Part shown: piece by piece, positions 1 through 8,250 of the stretch
Layout: every line of letters begins with the position of its first letter
Numbering within the stretch: the first letter of the stretch is position 1
DNA from: Mycolicibacterium chlorophenolicum
GTDB taxonomy: Bacteria; Actinomycetota; Actinomycetes; Mycobacteriales; Mycobacteriaceae
Direction of reading: 5' to 3'
Assembly: GCF_001044235.1 (NCBI RefSeq)
Contig: NZ_JYNL01000069.1
Coordinates: 163,286-227,285 of the forward strand
DNA length: 64,000 nucleotides
The notes under the pieces: model-generated
The model's input: only the letters and a program-made list of their open reading frames with translations
Databases searched by the model: none
Told to the model about the DNA's origin: nothing
Position numbers and translations under genes: made by a program

Positions 1-287
1 CCGACGCGCAGCACCCCCAGCCGGGTGCCCGACAGCGTGACCAGGTTGTCGACCACCGCGTCCACCCCGGACAGGGCCTGCTGCACCTGCGGCAGCCAGG
101 CGGCGCCGAGGTCGGTGAGCGCGACCTCGCGGGTGTTGCGCCGGAACAGCACGACACCGAAGTGGTGCTCGAGTTGTTTGATCGCGGTGGACAGCGCGGG
201 CTGGGTGATGAACAGCTTCTCGGCGGCGCGCCGGTAGTTGAGCTCCTGGCCGAGGACGGCGAAGTAGCGCAGTTGGCGCAACGTCAC
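1..287 (-). CDS. LysR-family transcriptional regulator, N-terminal part
   Basis: Only the first 95 codons lie in the window; the C-terminal effector domain is cut off by the left edge. The visible part reads as a LysR winged helix-turn-helix: it opens VTLRQLRYFAVLGQELNYRR and continues AAEKLFITQPALS, followed by a linker helix. GTG at 287 is the first canonical start in this frame; a GGAGG at 306-310 is about 18 nt upstream, which is long, so the start could differ. It is divergent from dapD with about 80 bp between them, the usual geometry for a LysR gene, but nothing here identifies its target. Confidence 0.8.
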   Translation of the reverse strand, partial: MTLRQLRYFAVLGQELNYRRAAEKLFITQPALSTAIKQLEHHFGVVLFRRNTREVALTDLGAAWLPQVQQALSGVDAVVDNLVTLSGTRLGVLRV

Positions 288-366
288 GTCGGTGCTCGTG
301 GTTCGCCTCCTGAGCTGGTCGGGACACCGTGAAGCGATGCTAGGCGCACCGGTAGCCTGAGACACC

Positions 367-1314
367 GTGACTTCTGCATCAGGTGTCGGCCTGGCGACGA
401 TCGCCGGCGACGGATCGGTTCTCGACACGTGGTTCCCGGCTCCCGAACTGGGCGGCGACGGGGAGTCCCCCGGCACGGTGCGGCTGTCGGTCGTCGAGGT
501 GCCCGCCGAGCTCGCGGAGCTCGCCGGCCGCGACGAGGACCGCGACGTCGAGACGGTCGTGGTGCGCACGGTGATCGCGTCGCTGAAGGACAAGGCCGTC
601 GACGCCTATGACGCGTACCTGCGGCTGCATCTGCTGTCACACCGGCTGGTGGCGCCGCACGGGCTGAACGCCGACGGCTTCTTCGGCGTGCTGACGAACG
701 TGGCGTGGACCAACTACGGGCCCTGTGCGATCGAGGGTTTCGAGACCGTGCGGGCGCGGTTGCGCCGGCGCGGCCAGGTCACCGTCTACGGCGTCGACAA
801 GTTCCCCCGAATGGTCGACTACGTCCTGCCCTCGGGGGTGCGCATCGCCGACGCCGACCGGGTCCGGCTCGGCGCGCACCTGGCCGCCGGCACCACGGTG
901 ATGCACGAGGGCTTCGTGAACTACAACGCGGGCACGCTGGGCAGCTCGATGGTCGAGGGGCGCATCTCGGCCGGTGTCGTCGTCGACGACGGCTCCGATG
1001 TCGGGGGCGGCGCGTCGATCATGGGCACCCTGTCCGGCGGCGGCACGGAAGTGATCTCCGTCGGCAAGCGGTGCCTGCTGGGCGCCAACGCGGGCCTGGG
1101 GATCTCGTTGGGCGACGACTGCGTGATCGAGGCCGGCCTGTACGTCACCGCCGGCACGAAGGTGGTCACCGGCGACGGGCAGAGCGTGAAGGCCCGCGAA
1201 CTCTCCGGCGCCAACAACCTGCTGTTCCGCCGCAATTCGCTGACCGGGGCGGTCGAGGTGGTCAAGCGCGACGGCACCGGTATCACGCTGAACGAGGCCC
1301 TGCACGCCAACTGA
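367..1314 (+). CDS. dapD: Tetrahydrodipicolinate N-succinyltransferase
   Basis: Transfers succinyl from succinyl-CoA to tetrahydrodipicolinate in the succinylase branch of lysine and meso-diaminopimelate synthesis, so it feeds peptidoglycan. The 315-residue protein matches the actinobacterial DapD type (M. tuberculosis Rv1201c, 317 aa, from memory) almost throughout. The N-terminal half carries the YDAYLRLHLLSHRL helix. The C-terminal half is a left-handed beta helix of hexapeptide repeats. HEGF begins at residue 180, and Glu197 in SMVEGRISAG corresponds to the catalytic Glu199 of the M. tuberculosis enzyme. It starts at GTG 367 and ends in ALHAN. dapC, another step of the pathway, lies 10 kb downstream on the other strand. 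Confidence 0.97.
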   Translation: MTSASGVGLATIAGDGSVLDTWFPAPELGGDGESPGTVRLSVVEVPAELAELAGRDEDRDVETVVVRTVIASLKDKAVDAYDAYLRLHLLSHRLVAPHGLNADGFFGVLTNVAWTNYGPCAIEGFETVRARLRRRGQVTVYGVDKFPRMVDYVLPSGVRIADADRVRLGAHLAAGTTVMHEGFVNYNAGTLGSSMVEGRISAGVVVDDGSDVGGGASIMGTLSGGGTEVISVGKRCLLGANAGLGISLGDDCVIEAGLYVTAGTKVVTGDGQSVKARELSGANNLLFRRNSLTGAVEVVKRDGTGITLNEALHAN

Positions 1315-1322
1315 ACAGCCCG

Positions 1323-2501
1323 TCATGCACGGTGGCGCGCCGCCCATGCGGCCAGCGCGTCGGGCGTCGTGACATGGTCGAGCGCCCGGATCACCGCACC
1401 GTGCAAGGGTCCGTCCTCGCCGTGCTGCGCGTCGAGCACCGGCGGCGGCGATTCCTTGCGGAACGCCATCAGGGCATCGCGGTAGGCGGCCTCGAATTCC
1501 TCGGCGGCACAGGCCCGCAGCAGCGCCGCCGCACCCCCGAGCGTCACCACCTGCGGATCGTGCAGGTTCACCAGCGCCCCGGCGCCCCGGCCGAGCGAGG
1601 CCGCGACCTTCCGAAAAGCTCTGCGCGTCTTGACATCCCGACGGCCGAGCAGCCCGCGCAGATAGTCGACAGGGTCGGCGGGCTCGTCGACGCCGAGGTG
1701 ACGCGCCATCGCGCGGCCGTCCACGGTGAGGTCCCAGCAGCCGCGGGCACCGCAGGGGCAGATCAACGCCGGATCACCGAACGGGATGTGGCCGTACTCC
1801 CCCGCTGCGCCGTGCGCCCCGGACACCGGCTCGCCGTGCACCACCAGCACCCCACCGACCCCTTTGGCGACCATCAGGTGGAGCGCGGTCGTCGCGGCGC
1901 GCGCGGCCCCGGTGCGGGCCTCGGCGAGCCCGGCCAGCGTGGCGTCATTGCCGACCAGGACGGGAATGTCGGCGCGGCGAGGAATCTTCGCGGTCAGCAC
2001 CGACAGGTCGACATCGCGGCGCCCGCGCGAGGTGAACTGCACCAGCCGGGCATCGCTGACCGTTCCCGCCACCGACACCGAGACGGCCGTGAGCCGGTTG
2101 GCATGGCGGCGGTAGACGGTGCCGATCGCGCCGGCCAGCCGGCCGAGCGCGTCGTCGAGGTCGCCAGGATAGTCGTGTCGGGCCACCACGTCGGGTCTGC
2201 CGTCGAGGCCGGCGAGCGCCAGCCGCCAGTCCGCGGCCCGCAACTCCGCCGCCAGCACGAGCGGTCCCTGGTCGTGGGCGCCGAGCACTGTCGTCGGCCG
2301 GCCCCGGCCCCGGGCCGGAGCGGGCGCCTCGTCGAGCAGCCGGGCAGCGCGCATCCGGGAGATCAGTTCACTGGCCCCGCCGCTGCCCATCCCGAGGTGC
2401 GCGGCCGCCGCGGCCCGGGTGACGCCCGGCTCGGCGCGCACGACCCCGAGAAGCTCGGCGGCACTGTGCCAGCGGAGCCGTCCCGACTGCGAAGAGGCCA
2501 T
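1323..2501 (-). CDS. ROK-family transcriptional repressor
   Basis: A 392-residue regulator with an N-terminal winged helix (about residues 8-65, helix-turn-helix around GVTRAAAAAHLGMGSGGASE) fused to a ROK sugar-kinase-like domain. The ROK signature is visible as GAHGAAGEYGHIPFG followed by the zinc site CPCGARGCWD. Such proteins usually sense a sugar or sugar phosphate; the ligand is not evident here. ATG 2501 is chosen because AAAGGA lies 11 nt upstream; ATG 2510 is also possible. The gene is divergent from the MFS transporter at 2554, its probable target, and ends 9 bp beyond dapD in convergent orientation. Confidence 0.87.
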   Translation of the reverse strand: MASSQSGRLRWHSAAELLGVVRAEPGVTRAAAAAHLGMGSGGASELISRMRAARLLDEAPAPARGRGRPTTVLGAHDQGPLVLAAELRAADWRLALAGLDGRPDVVARHDYPGDLDDALGRLAGAIGTVYRRHANRLTAVSVSVAGTVSDARLVQFTSRGRRDVDLSVLTAKIPRRADIPVLVGNDATLAGLAEARTGAARAATTALHLMVAKGVGGVLVVHGEPVSGAHGAAGEYGHIPFGDPALICPCGARGCWDLTVDGRAMARHLGVDEPADPVDYLRGLLGRRDVKTRRAFRKVAASLGRGAGALVNLHDPQVVTLGGAAALLRACAAEEFEAAYRDALMAFRKESPPPVLDAQHGEDGPLHGAVIRALDHVTTPDALAAWAARHRA

Positions 2502-2519
2502 GGCGCACATAATCCTTTG

Positions 2520-2527
2520 GTTTAAAC
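2520..2527. promoter_or_regulatory. Candidate operator/promoter between ROK repressor and MFS gene
   Basis: The 52-bp gap between the divergent starts contains the AT-rich palindrome GTTTAAAC (2520-2527) followed by TATATT-like sequence just before the MFS start. AT-rich dyads are the usual operator type for ROK repressors. This is position-based inference only; the palindrome is short and could be chance. Confidence 0.25.
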
Positions 2528-2553
2528 TCGGCCGTTGAGTATATTCACACCGC

Positions 2554-3732
2554 GTGAGTGTGACCATCGATCAGGCCGCGACGCGCGGACTCCGCGACGC
2601 CCTGCCCGCCCTGCTCTCGCTGGCGCTGGCCTCGTGCCTGGCGGTGACCACGGAGATGCTCCCGGTGGGTCTGCTGCCCGACCTCGGCGCGGCGTTCGGG
2701 GTGTCGGATGCCACGACCGGCCTGCTCGTCGGGCTGTACGCGGTGATGGTGGCCGTGTTCGCGGTGCCGCTGACGATGGTCACCTCGCGGTTCGCCCGCA
2801 AGCCGCTGCTGATGGCCACCGTGGCGGGGTACGCGGTGAGCAATGCCGCGGTCGCCCTGGCGCCGTCGTTCGCGGTCGTCGCGGCGGGCCGGACCGTCGG
2901 CGGTCTCACCCACGCCCTGTTCTTCTCGCTGCTGATCGGGTACACGCCACGGCTGGTGTCGCGGGCCCTCGTCGGCCGGGCGCTCGCGATCGCGGGATGC
3001 GGCGTCTCGGCCGGCCTGGTGCTGGGCGTGCCGCTACTGACGTCGCTCGGCGCGGCGACCGGTTGGCGCACGCCGTTCGTGGTGCTCGCCGTCGCGGCCG
3101 TCGGCACCCTCGCGTGGATCGGTGCCGTGCTGCCGGCCGTGGCCAACACCAGCGAAACCGGAGCGCGCGAGCCGGGCCGTCGCGGCCGACTGGTGGCCGT
3201 GTCGGCGTCCAACATGCTCGTGTTCGTCGGCCATTTCACCGCCTACACCTTCATCAGCCTGCTGCTCATCGGCAGCGGCGTGGATGCGGCGTTCATCGGC
3301 CCGATCCTGCTCGGCTGCGGCGCCTGCGGGCTGGTCGGACTGTGGTACGCCGGCCGCGGCCTGGATCGCAATCCGCGTCGAACCACGCTGATCATCCTCT
3401 GCGCCACGATGATCGCGGTGGCCGCGCTGGGTGTCGCGTGGCCGGTGATGGCCGGCGTGCTGGCCGCGACGGCGATCTGGTGCGGCGCGTTCGGCGGGGT
3501 GCCGTCGCTGTATCAGGCGTGCGCAGTACGCACCCACGCGGTGTCCCCCGAACGCGCGGGTGCCTGGGTCAACGCCACGTCGAACGTGGGAATCGCCGGT
3601 GGATCGGCGATCGGCGCCGCGCTACTCGAGACCGCCGGCCTGGGCATGCTGCCCTGGGTCGCGATCGCGCTGATCGGCGTGGGTACCGCCGTCGTCGCAT
3701 TGTCCCGCAATGCCTTTCCGGCTCAGCCGTAG
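2554..3732 (+). CDS. MFS transporter, DHA1/AraJ-like
   Basis: A 392-residue integral membrane protein with about 12 hydrophobic segments. The start resembles sugar/drug efflux proteins (CLAVTTEMLPVGLLPDLGAAFG). The loop 2-3 motif appears as VTSRFARKPLL, a weak form of the MFS motif A. The substrate cannot be inferred; sugar-efflux and chloramphenicol-type exporters are the closest relatives by pattern. Translation starts at GTG 2554. The divergent ROK gene immediately upstream suggests repression relieved by a sugar-like ligand. It ends one base short of the convergent carboxypeptidase gene. Confidence 0.85.
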   Translation: MSVTIDQAATRGLRDALPALLSLALASCLAVTTEMLPVGLLPDLGAAFGVSDATTGLLVGLYAVMVAVFAVPLTMVTSRFARKPLLMATVAGYAVSNAAVALAPSFAVVAAGRTVGGLTHALFFSLLIGYTPRLVSRALVGRALAIAGCGVSAGLVLGVPLLTSLGAATGWRTPFVVLAVAAVGTLAWIGAVLPAVANTSETGAREPGRRGRLVAVSASNMLVFVGHFTAYTFISLLLIGSGVDAAFIGPILLGCGACGLVGLWYAGRGLDRNPRRTTLIILCATMIAVAALGVAWPVMAGVLAATAIWCGAFGGVPSLYQACAVRTHAVSPERAGAWVNATSNVGIAGGSAIGAALLETAGLGMLPWVAIALIGVGTAVVALSRNAFPAQP

Positions 3733-3733
3733 A

Positions 3734-4345
3734 TCAGCCCGCGGCGTTGGGCCGCAGCGGCGGACAGTTGCCCTGCGCGTCGGCGGCGAGCTCGAAGTGC
3801 CAGATCTCGTTGGCGTAGATCTGGCACAGCCCGAACTGCCTGCCGTTGGCGATCAGCCACTGATCCGCCTCGGGCGGTCCGATGTCGATGGCCTGACCGG
3901 TGACGTGCCTGGACACCTCGGGGGTCGCGACGAACTGCGCGGCCGCCGCGACGCTGCCGTAGGTCCCCACCGCGTCGTCGAACAGCCTCTGCTGGAAGCC
4001 TTTCGAGCGCCAGCCCGAGGTGACGCGCAGCTCGATACCCGAAGCCTCGGCAGCCCGCGCGGCGTTCTGCACAGCGGTCAACAGTGCCGGATCGATCTGC
4101 GAGAGAATCGGATTCGTGACATCGAACGGTGAGAGTGTGGTGCCGTCGGGCAGCCAGCCGCCGGTGGTGTCGACGGCGGCCGGACCGATCGCGAGCTGGT
4201 CACCGGGCGGCGTTGCCGGCTCGGGCGGTGGCGGGGGCAGCACGATGCTGGTCTGCACGAGCATCACCTGAGGCGACTGGCCGCACGCGGTCAGCGTGAC
4301 CGCCAGCGCTGCGCCGATCGCCGCGAGCGCGCGCACACAGCTCAC
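3734..4345 (-). CDS. M15 (VanY-type) D-Ala-D-Ala carboxypeptidase lipoprotein
   Basis: A 203-residue exported peptidoglycan peptidase predicted to trim terminal D-Ala. A signal peptide ends at lipobox LTAC with lipidated Cys21, followed by a Pro-rich tether (about 36-47). The M15B zinc site is complete: His147 and Asp154 in SRHVTGQAIDIG, and His183 in NEIWHFE, with Glu180 as the likely general base. The GTG start overlaps the stop of the VOC gene by 4 nt (GTGA), so it is probably translated by coupling as the third gene of the fadD36 operon. The functional link to an acyl-CoA ligase is unclear. Confidence 0.9.
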   Translation of the reverse strand: MSCVRALAAIGAALAVTLTACGQSPQVMLVQTSIVLPPPPPEPATPPGDQLAIGPAAVDTTGGWLPDGTTLSPFDVTNPILSQIDPALLTAVQNAARAAEASGIELRVTSGWRSKGFQQRLFDDAVGTYGSVAAAAQFVATPEVSRHVTGQAIDIGPPEADQWLIANGRQFGLCQIYANEIWHFELAADAQGNCPPLRPNAAG

Positions 4346-4692
4346 TCGTCGCCCACCAGGATGCAGAACTCATTGCCCTCGGGGTCGGCGAGCACCACCC
4401 AGCTCTCGTCACCCTGGCCGATGTCGACCCGGCGCGCTCCGAGCTCGAGCATGCGGGCGACCTCGGCGTCCTGGTCGTCGGGGGTGAAGTCGAAGTGGAT
4501 CCGGTTCTTCACCACCTTCTCGTCCGGCACGGCGAGGAAAAGCCAGTCGGGGCCGGCGCCCGCCGGGGCCCGCAGCGCGACGTCGCCGTCGTCGGTGTCC
4601 TCGGCCGGCCAGCCCAGCACCTGCGCCCACCAGGCCGCCAGCGCCTGCGTGTCGTGAGCGTCGATGCACACCTCGGAGAACCTCAGACCCAT
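4342..4692 (-). CDS. VOC-superfamily (glyoxalase/bleomycin-resistance fold) protein
   Basis: A 116-residue single-domain protein with two beta-alpha-beta-beta-beta units typical of the vicinal oxygen chelate fold. The opening RFSEVCIDAHDTQALAAWW and the end WVVLADPEGNEFCIL are hallmark edges of the glyoxalase-like group. Only some metal positions can be guessed (HFDF near 66-69 and Glu in GNEFC), so the reaction is unknown. Its ATG lies 10 nt inside the end of fadD36 and its stop overlaps the carboxypeptidase start, giving a three-gene overlapping operon. Confidence 0.85.
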   Translation of the reverse strand: MGLRFSEVCIDAHDTQALAAWWAQVLGWPAEDTDDGDVALRAPAGAGPDWLFLAVPDEKVVKNRIHFDFTPDDQDAEVARMLELGARRVDIGQGDESWVVLADPEGNEFCILVGDE

Positions 4693-6098
4693 TGCAGCAG
4701 TTCCTTCTTCAAGACCTTCCCCATCGCGTTGCGTGGCAGGGCGTCCACGACGCGAACCTCACGCGGCCGCTTGTGCACCGAAAGCTGCTGTGCGACATGA
4801 TCGATCAACTCATCGGGGGCGGCATCGCCGACCACGAACGCGACGATCCGTTGCCCGAGATCGGCGTCGGGCGCCCCGATGACCGCGGCCTCGGCCACCC
4901 CGGCGTGGCCGAGGAGCACGGTCTCGATCTCGCCCGCACCGATCCGGAAGCCGCCACTCTTGATCAGATCCACCGACGCGCGGCCCACGATGCGGTGCAT
5001 CCCGCCCGCGTCGATCACCGCGACATCGCCGGTGTGGTACCAGCCGTCGGCGTCCAGCACCTCGGCGGTGGCGTCGGGGCGATTCAGATAGCCGTCGAAC
5101 AACGTCGGGCTCTGCAGGTGCAGCGCCCCGATGCTCTCGCCGTCGTGCGGCACGGCGGTGCCGTCCTCGGCGACCAGCCGGGTGGTGACCCCCTCGAGCG
5201 GCAGCCCGACCCAGCCGGGACGGCGCTCCCCGGCGGCCAGGGTGCTCAACGTGATCAGCGCTTCGGTACTGCCGTACCGTTCCACCGGTTGGTGCCCGCT
5301 GAGCGCGGCCAGCCCGTCGAACACCGGCACGGGCAGCGGCGCACTGCCGGAGACCAACAGCCGGGCCGGCGCCAGCGCGCGGGCGGCGTCGCCGTCGGCG
5401 ACGATCCGCGACCAGACGGTGGGCACGCCGAACACCAGTGACCCGCCTTCGGAGACTGCCTGGGCGTAGTTCTCCGGTGTGGGCTTGCCGGTGTAGACGA
5501 AGCGGTTGCCGATGCGCAGCGATCCGAGCAGGCCCAACACCAGGCCGTGCACGTGGTACAGCGGTAGCCCATGGACGAGGGTGTCCTCGGCCGTCCACTG
5601 CCAGGCCGCGGCGAGCATGTCGAGGTCGGCGGCGATCGCCCGGCGGCTGAGCAGCACGCCCTTGGGCAGGCCGGTGGTGCCGGAGGTGTAGACGATCAGT
5701 GCGGTGGCGTCCGGTGGCGGTTCGGCGTAGCGGTGCCAGGACCGGGCGTGCAGCCGCACCGGAATGTGCGGCAGGCCGTCGGTGTCGTCGGGTCGTTCGC
5801 CCAGCCACGCCTGGGCGCCAGAGTCGGTGAGGATGTGCCGGCGCTCGGCGGCGCCCACGTCGGCGGGCACGGGGACGACGGGCACCCCGGCGATCAGGCA
5901 GCCGACGACGGCCAGCACCGTGGCCGGTGTCGGGCGGGCCAGCACGGCGACCGTGGCGGCGCCGCCCACCCGTTCGGCGACCGAGGTGGCCGCGCCCACC
6001 AGATCGCTGCGACTGAGCGTCACGCCGTCGATGCGCACGGCGTCGTCGATGTCGGCGCCCGCGGCGACGGCCGCGGGGTTCAGGGAGGCCAGCAGCAC
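4683..6098 (-). CDS. fadD36: Fatty-acid-CoA ligase, FadD36 type
   Basis: An adenylate-forming acyl-CoA synthetase of 471 residues, matching M. tuberculosis FadD36 (Rv1193, 473 aa, from memory). The ATP/AMP motif YTSGTTGLPKG is at 137-147, and later come ERYGSTEALITLS, the adenine-binding YHTGDVAV, and the C-terminal lysine region PRNAMGKVLKK. No signal peptide; cytosolic. The GTG at 6098 is preferred because translation from it gives MLLASLNPAAVAAGAD, the family start; the frame is open further upstream but that part is not FadD-like. It heads the fadD36-VOC-carboxypeptidase operon and is divergent from a Nudix gene with 35 bp between starts. Confidence 0.93.
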   Translation of the reverse strand: MLLASLNPAAVAAGADIDDAVRIDGVTLSRSDLVGAATSVAERVGGAATVAVLARPTPATVLAVVGCLIAGVPVVPVPADVGAAERRHILTDSGAQAWLGERPDDTDGLPHIPVRLHARSWHRYAEPPPDATALIVYTSGTTGLPKGVLLSRRAIAADLDMLAAAWQWTAEDTLVHGLPLYHVHGLVLGLLGSLRIGNRFVYTGKPTPENYAQAVSEGGSLVFGVPTVWSRIVADGDAARALAPARLLVSGSAPLPVPVFDGLAALSGHQPVERYGSTEALITLSTLAAGERRPGWVGLPLEGVTTRLVAEDGTAVPHDGESIGALHLQSPTLFDGYLNRPDATAEVLDADGWYHTGDVAVIDAGGMHRIVGRASVDLIKSGGFRIGAGEIETVLLGHAGVAEAAVIGAPDADLGQRIVAFVVGDAAPDELIDHVAQQLSVHKRPREVRVVDALPRNAMGKVLKKELLQWV

Positions 6099-6133
6099 GA
6101 GAACTGAGGCTACCCGCCGGTCATACTGATGCG

Positions 6134-6670
6134 ATGGATTCGATCCGGGCGCTCGCCTCCCGCCAGGTGTACCAGAACAACTGGTTGACGATCCGTGAGG
6201 ACGACATCCGCAGGCCCGACGGCAGCAGCGGCATCTACGCGGTGGTCGACAAGCCGACGTACGCGCTGGTGATCCCCCGTGACGGGGACCGCTTCCATCT
6301 GGTGGAGCAGTTCCGCTATCCGCTGGGGTTGCGGCGCTGGGAGTTTCCGCAGGGCACCGCGCCCGACCGCGCCGATCTCGAGCCGGCCGCCCTGGCGGCC
6401 CGCGAACTGCGCGAGGAGACCGGGCTGACCGCCGCATCGCTGGTCGAACTCGGCATGCTCGACGTCGCGCCCGGGATGAGCAGCCAACGAGGTCGGGTGT
6501 TCCTGGCCACCGGGATCATCGAGGGGCCGCACGACCGCGAACACGAAGAGCAGGACATGCGCAGCGCGTGGTTCGAGCGCGCCGAGATCGAACAGATGAT
6601 GCGCGACGGCGTGATCACCGACGCGCAGTCGATGGCCGCCTGGACGCTGCTGCTGCTCGCGGGACACTGA
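6134..6670 (+). CDS. Nudix hydrolase (ADP-sugar pyrophosphatase-like)
   Basis: A 178-residue Nudix protein. An N-terminal beta domain (YQNNWLTIREDDIRRPDGS) precedes a Nudix box with a lengthened first loop: G-TAPDRADLEPAALA-ARELREETGL, about residues 75-101. This layout, with VVDKPTYALVIP and HLVEQFRYP before the box, is typical of the ADP-ribose/ADP-glucose pyrophosphatase group (NudF/YffH-like). The substrate is not certain. It starts at ATG 6134, head-to-head with fadD36, so the short gap must hold both promoters or one transcript is leaderless. Confidence 0.85.
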   Translation: MDSIRALASRQVYQNNWLTIREDDIRRPDGSSGIYAVVDKPTYALVIPRDGDRFHLVEQFRYPLGLRRWEFPQGTAPDRADLEPAALAARELREETGLTAASLVELGMLDVAPGMSSQRGRVFLATGIIEGPHDREHEEQDMRSAWFERAEIEQMMRDGVITDAQSMAAWTLLLLAGH

Positions 6671-6790
6671 CGCGCGCCGACGAGACCAACCCGTGACGCA
6701 ACCGTGCCCGTGGGTGTCGTGTCGGTGGGGCACCGCGGCGGCGCGGGCGGATACGTTGCAGAGGTCACTGGAGAACCATTGCGAGGGACC

Positions 6791-7285
6791 ATGTCTGCCC
6801 GACGGAGTGCACTGGCGGCGGCGACGCTCGTCGCGGCGGCCTGTGTCTGCCCCGGCGCCACCGCCACGGCGGCGCCGCCGGACTGGAGTGGGCGCTACAC
6901 GGTGATCACCTTCGCGTCGAACAAGCTGGGCACCAGCATCGCGGCCCGCCAGCCCGAACCGGATTTCCGCGCGCAGTACACCTTCAGCACCTCGTGCGCG
7001 GGCACCTGCGTGGCGACCGCGAACGACGGTCCGGCGCCGAGCAATCCGACGATCCCCCAGCCGAGCCGGTACACGTGGGACGGCAAGCAGTGGGTGTTCA
7101 ACTACAACTGGCAGTGGGAGTGTTTCCGCGGCGACGACGTGCCCCGCGAGTACGTTCCGGCGCGCTCACTGGTGTTCTACGCGCCGACGCTGGACGGCTC
7201 GATGTACGGCAGTTGGCGCACCGAGATCCTCGACGGCATCTGCAAGGGCACCGTGGTGATGCCCGTCGCCGCCTACCCGGCCTGA
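6791..7285 (+). CDS. Conserved mycobacterial secreted protein
   Basis: A 164-residue exported protein of unknown function. The start at ATG 6791 is preceded by GAGGGA and gives a clean signal peptide (MSARRSALAAATLVAAACVC, probable cleavage after ATATA). The mature part begins PPDWSGRYTVITFASNKLGT and is rich in Tyr, Trp and Gln. Four cysteines (STSCAGTCVAT, WECFRG, DGICKG) suggest two disulfides, as expected for a periplasmic or cell-wall protein. The style matches a family of small secreted mycobacterial proteins without a known role. It ends 13 nt inside the convergent pruB gene. Confidence 0.8.
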   Translation: MSARRSALAAATLVAAACVCPGATATAAPPDWSGRYTVITFASNKLGTSIAARQPEPDFRAQYTFSTSCAGTCVATANDGPAPSNPTIPQPSRYTWDGKQWVFNYNWQWECFRGDDVPREYVPARSLVFYAPTLDGSMYGSWRTEILDGICKGTVVMPVAAYPA

Positions 7286-8247
7286 GCGCGCCGCTCGGTC
7301 AACGCCCGCAGGAAGAACGTCAGGTTGGCCGGACGCTCGGCGAGCCTGCGCACGAAGTAGCCGTACCACTGCGAGCCGAACGGCACGTAGACCCGTACGT
7401 GGTTGCCCTCGTCGGCCAGCCGGCGCTGCTCGCCGTCGCGGATTCCGTAGAGCATCTGGTACTCGAAATCGTCGGTGCTGCGCTGATTCTCGCGGACCAT
7501 CGGCGCCACCGCGGCGATGATCTCCGGATCGTGCGAGGCCACCATCGGGTAGCCGCGGCCGGCCATCAGGATGCGCAGGCACCCCAGGTAGGAGTCGGTG
7601 ATCTGGTCGGTGTCGCGGTAGGCCACCGACGCCGGCTCGTCATAAGCGCCCTTGCACAACCGGATTCGGGCCCCCGAGGCCGCGAACTCCGAGCAGTCGG
7701 CCTTGGTCCGCTTCAGATAGGCCTGCAGCACGGTGCCCACCCAGTCGAAGTCGACCCGCAGATCCCGCACGATCGACAGCGTCGAATCCGTCGTGGTGTG
7801 GTCCTCTGCGTCCACGGTCACCCACACCCCGGCGCGGTGCGCGGCTTCGCAGATGGTGCGCGCGTTCTCCAGGGCGATCTTCTCGCCGTCGTGCGGCAAC
7901 GCCTGCCCCAGCGCGGAGAGCTTCAGTGACACCTCGAGCGGACGCACCCGCGGCTCCGCCGCCTCCGACCGGCCGGCGAGCGCGTCGAGCAGGCCCAGGT
8001 AGGCCTGCACCGTCGCGTCGGCGGCGTCGGCGTCGGTGACGTCCTCACCGAGGTAGTCGATCGACACCAGCCGCGACGAATCCCGCAGCGCCACAATCGC
8101 CGTCATCACGTCGTCGAGCCCCTCGCCCGGAACGAAGCGGTGCACCACCCGCCGGGTCAGCGGGACCCGTTCGGCGGCGCGGCGCAGCCCGTCCTGCTTG
8201 GCGGCGGCCAGGATGACCGGTCGCGCGAACTGTCCGAACACGCCCAT
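7273..8247 (-). CDS. pruB: Proline dehydrogenase
   Basis: Monofunctional FAD-dependent proline dehydrogenase (324 aa), first step of proline catabolism, passing electrons to the respiratory chain. Family features are visible: SLKLSALGQ near the start of the barrel, VTVDAEDHTTTDSTL, RIRLCKGAYDEP, ASHDPEII, FEYQMLYGI and the C-terminal VRVYVPFGSQWYGYFVRRLAERP. Length matches the short actinobacterial type (Rv1188). The ATG lies 3 nt beyond the pruA stop, so both enzymes are made from one mRNA, which makes sense for channelling pyrroline-5-carboxylate. It is convergent with the secreted-protein gene, overlapping by 13 nt. Confidence 0.96.
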   Translation of the reverse strand: MGVFGQFARPVILAAAKQDGLRRAAERVPLTRRVVHRFVPGEGLDDVMTAIVALRDSSRLVSIDYLGEDVTDADAADATVQAYLGLLDALAGRSEAAEPRVRPLEVSLKLSALGQALPHDGEKIALENARTICEAAHRAGVWVTVDAEDHTTTDSTLSIVRDLRVDFDWVGTVLQAYLKRTKADCSEFAASGARIRLCKGAYDEPASVAYRDTDQITDSYLGCLRILMAGRGYPMVASHDPEIIAAVAPMVRENQRSTDDFEYQMLYGIRDGEQRRLADEGNHVRVYVPFGSQWYGYFVRRLAERPANLTFFLRALTERRAQAG

Positions 8248-8250
8248 GGC

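Noticed and set aside
705..2525. Plus-strand open frame of 606 codons across dapD and the ROK gene
   Set aside because: It runs out of frame through dapD and antisense to the ROK gene, is Arg/Gly/Pro-rich and has no family features; a high-GC shadow.
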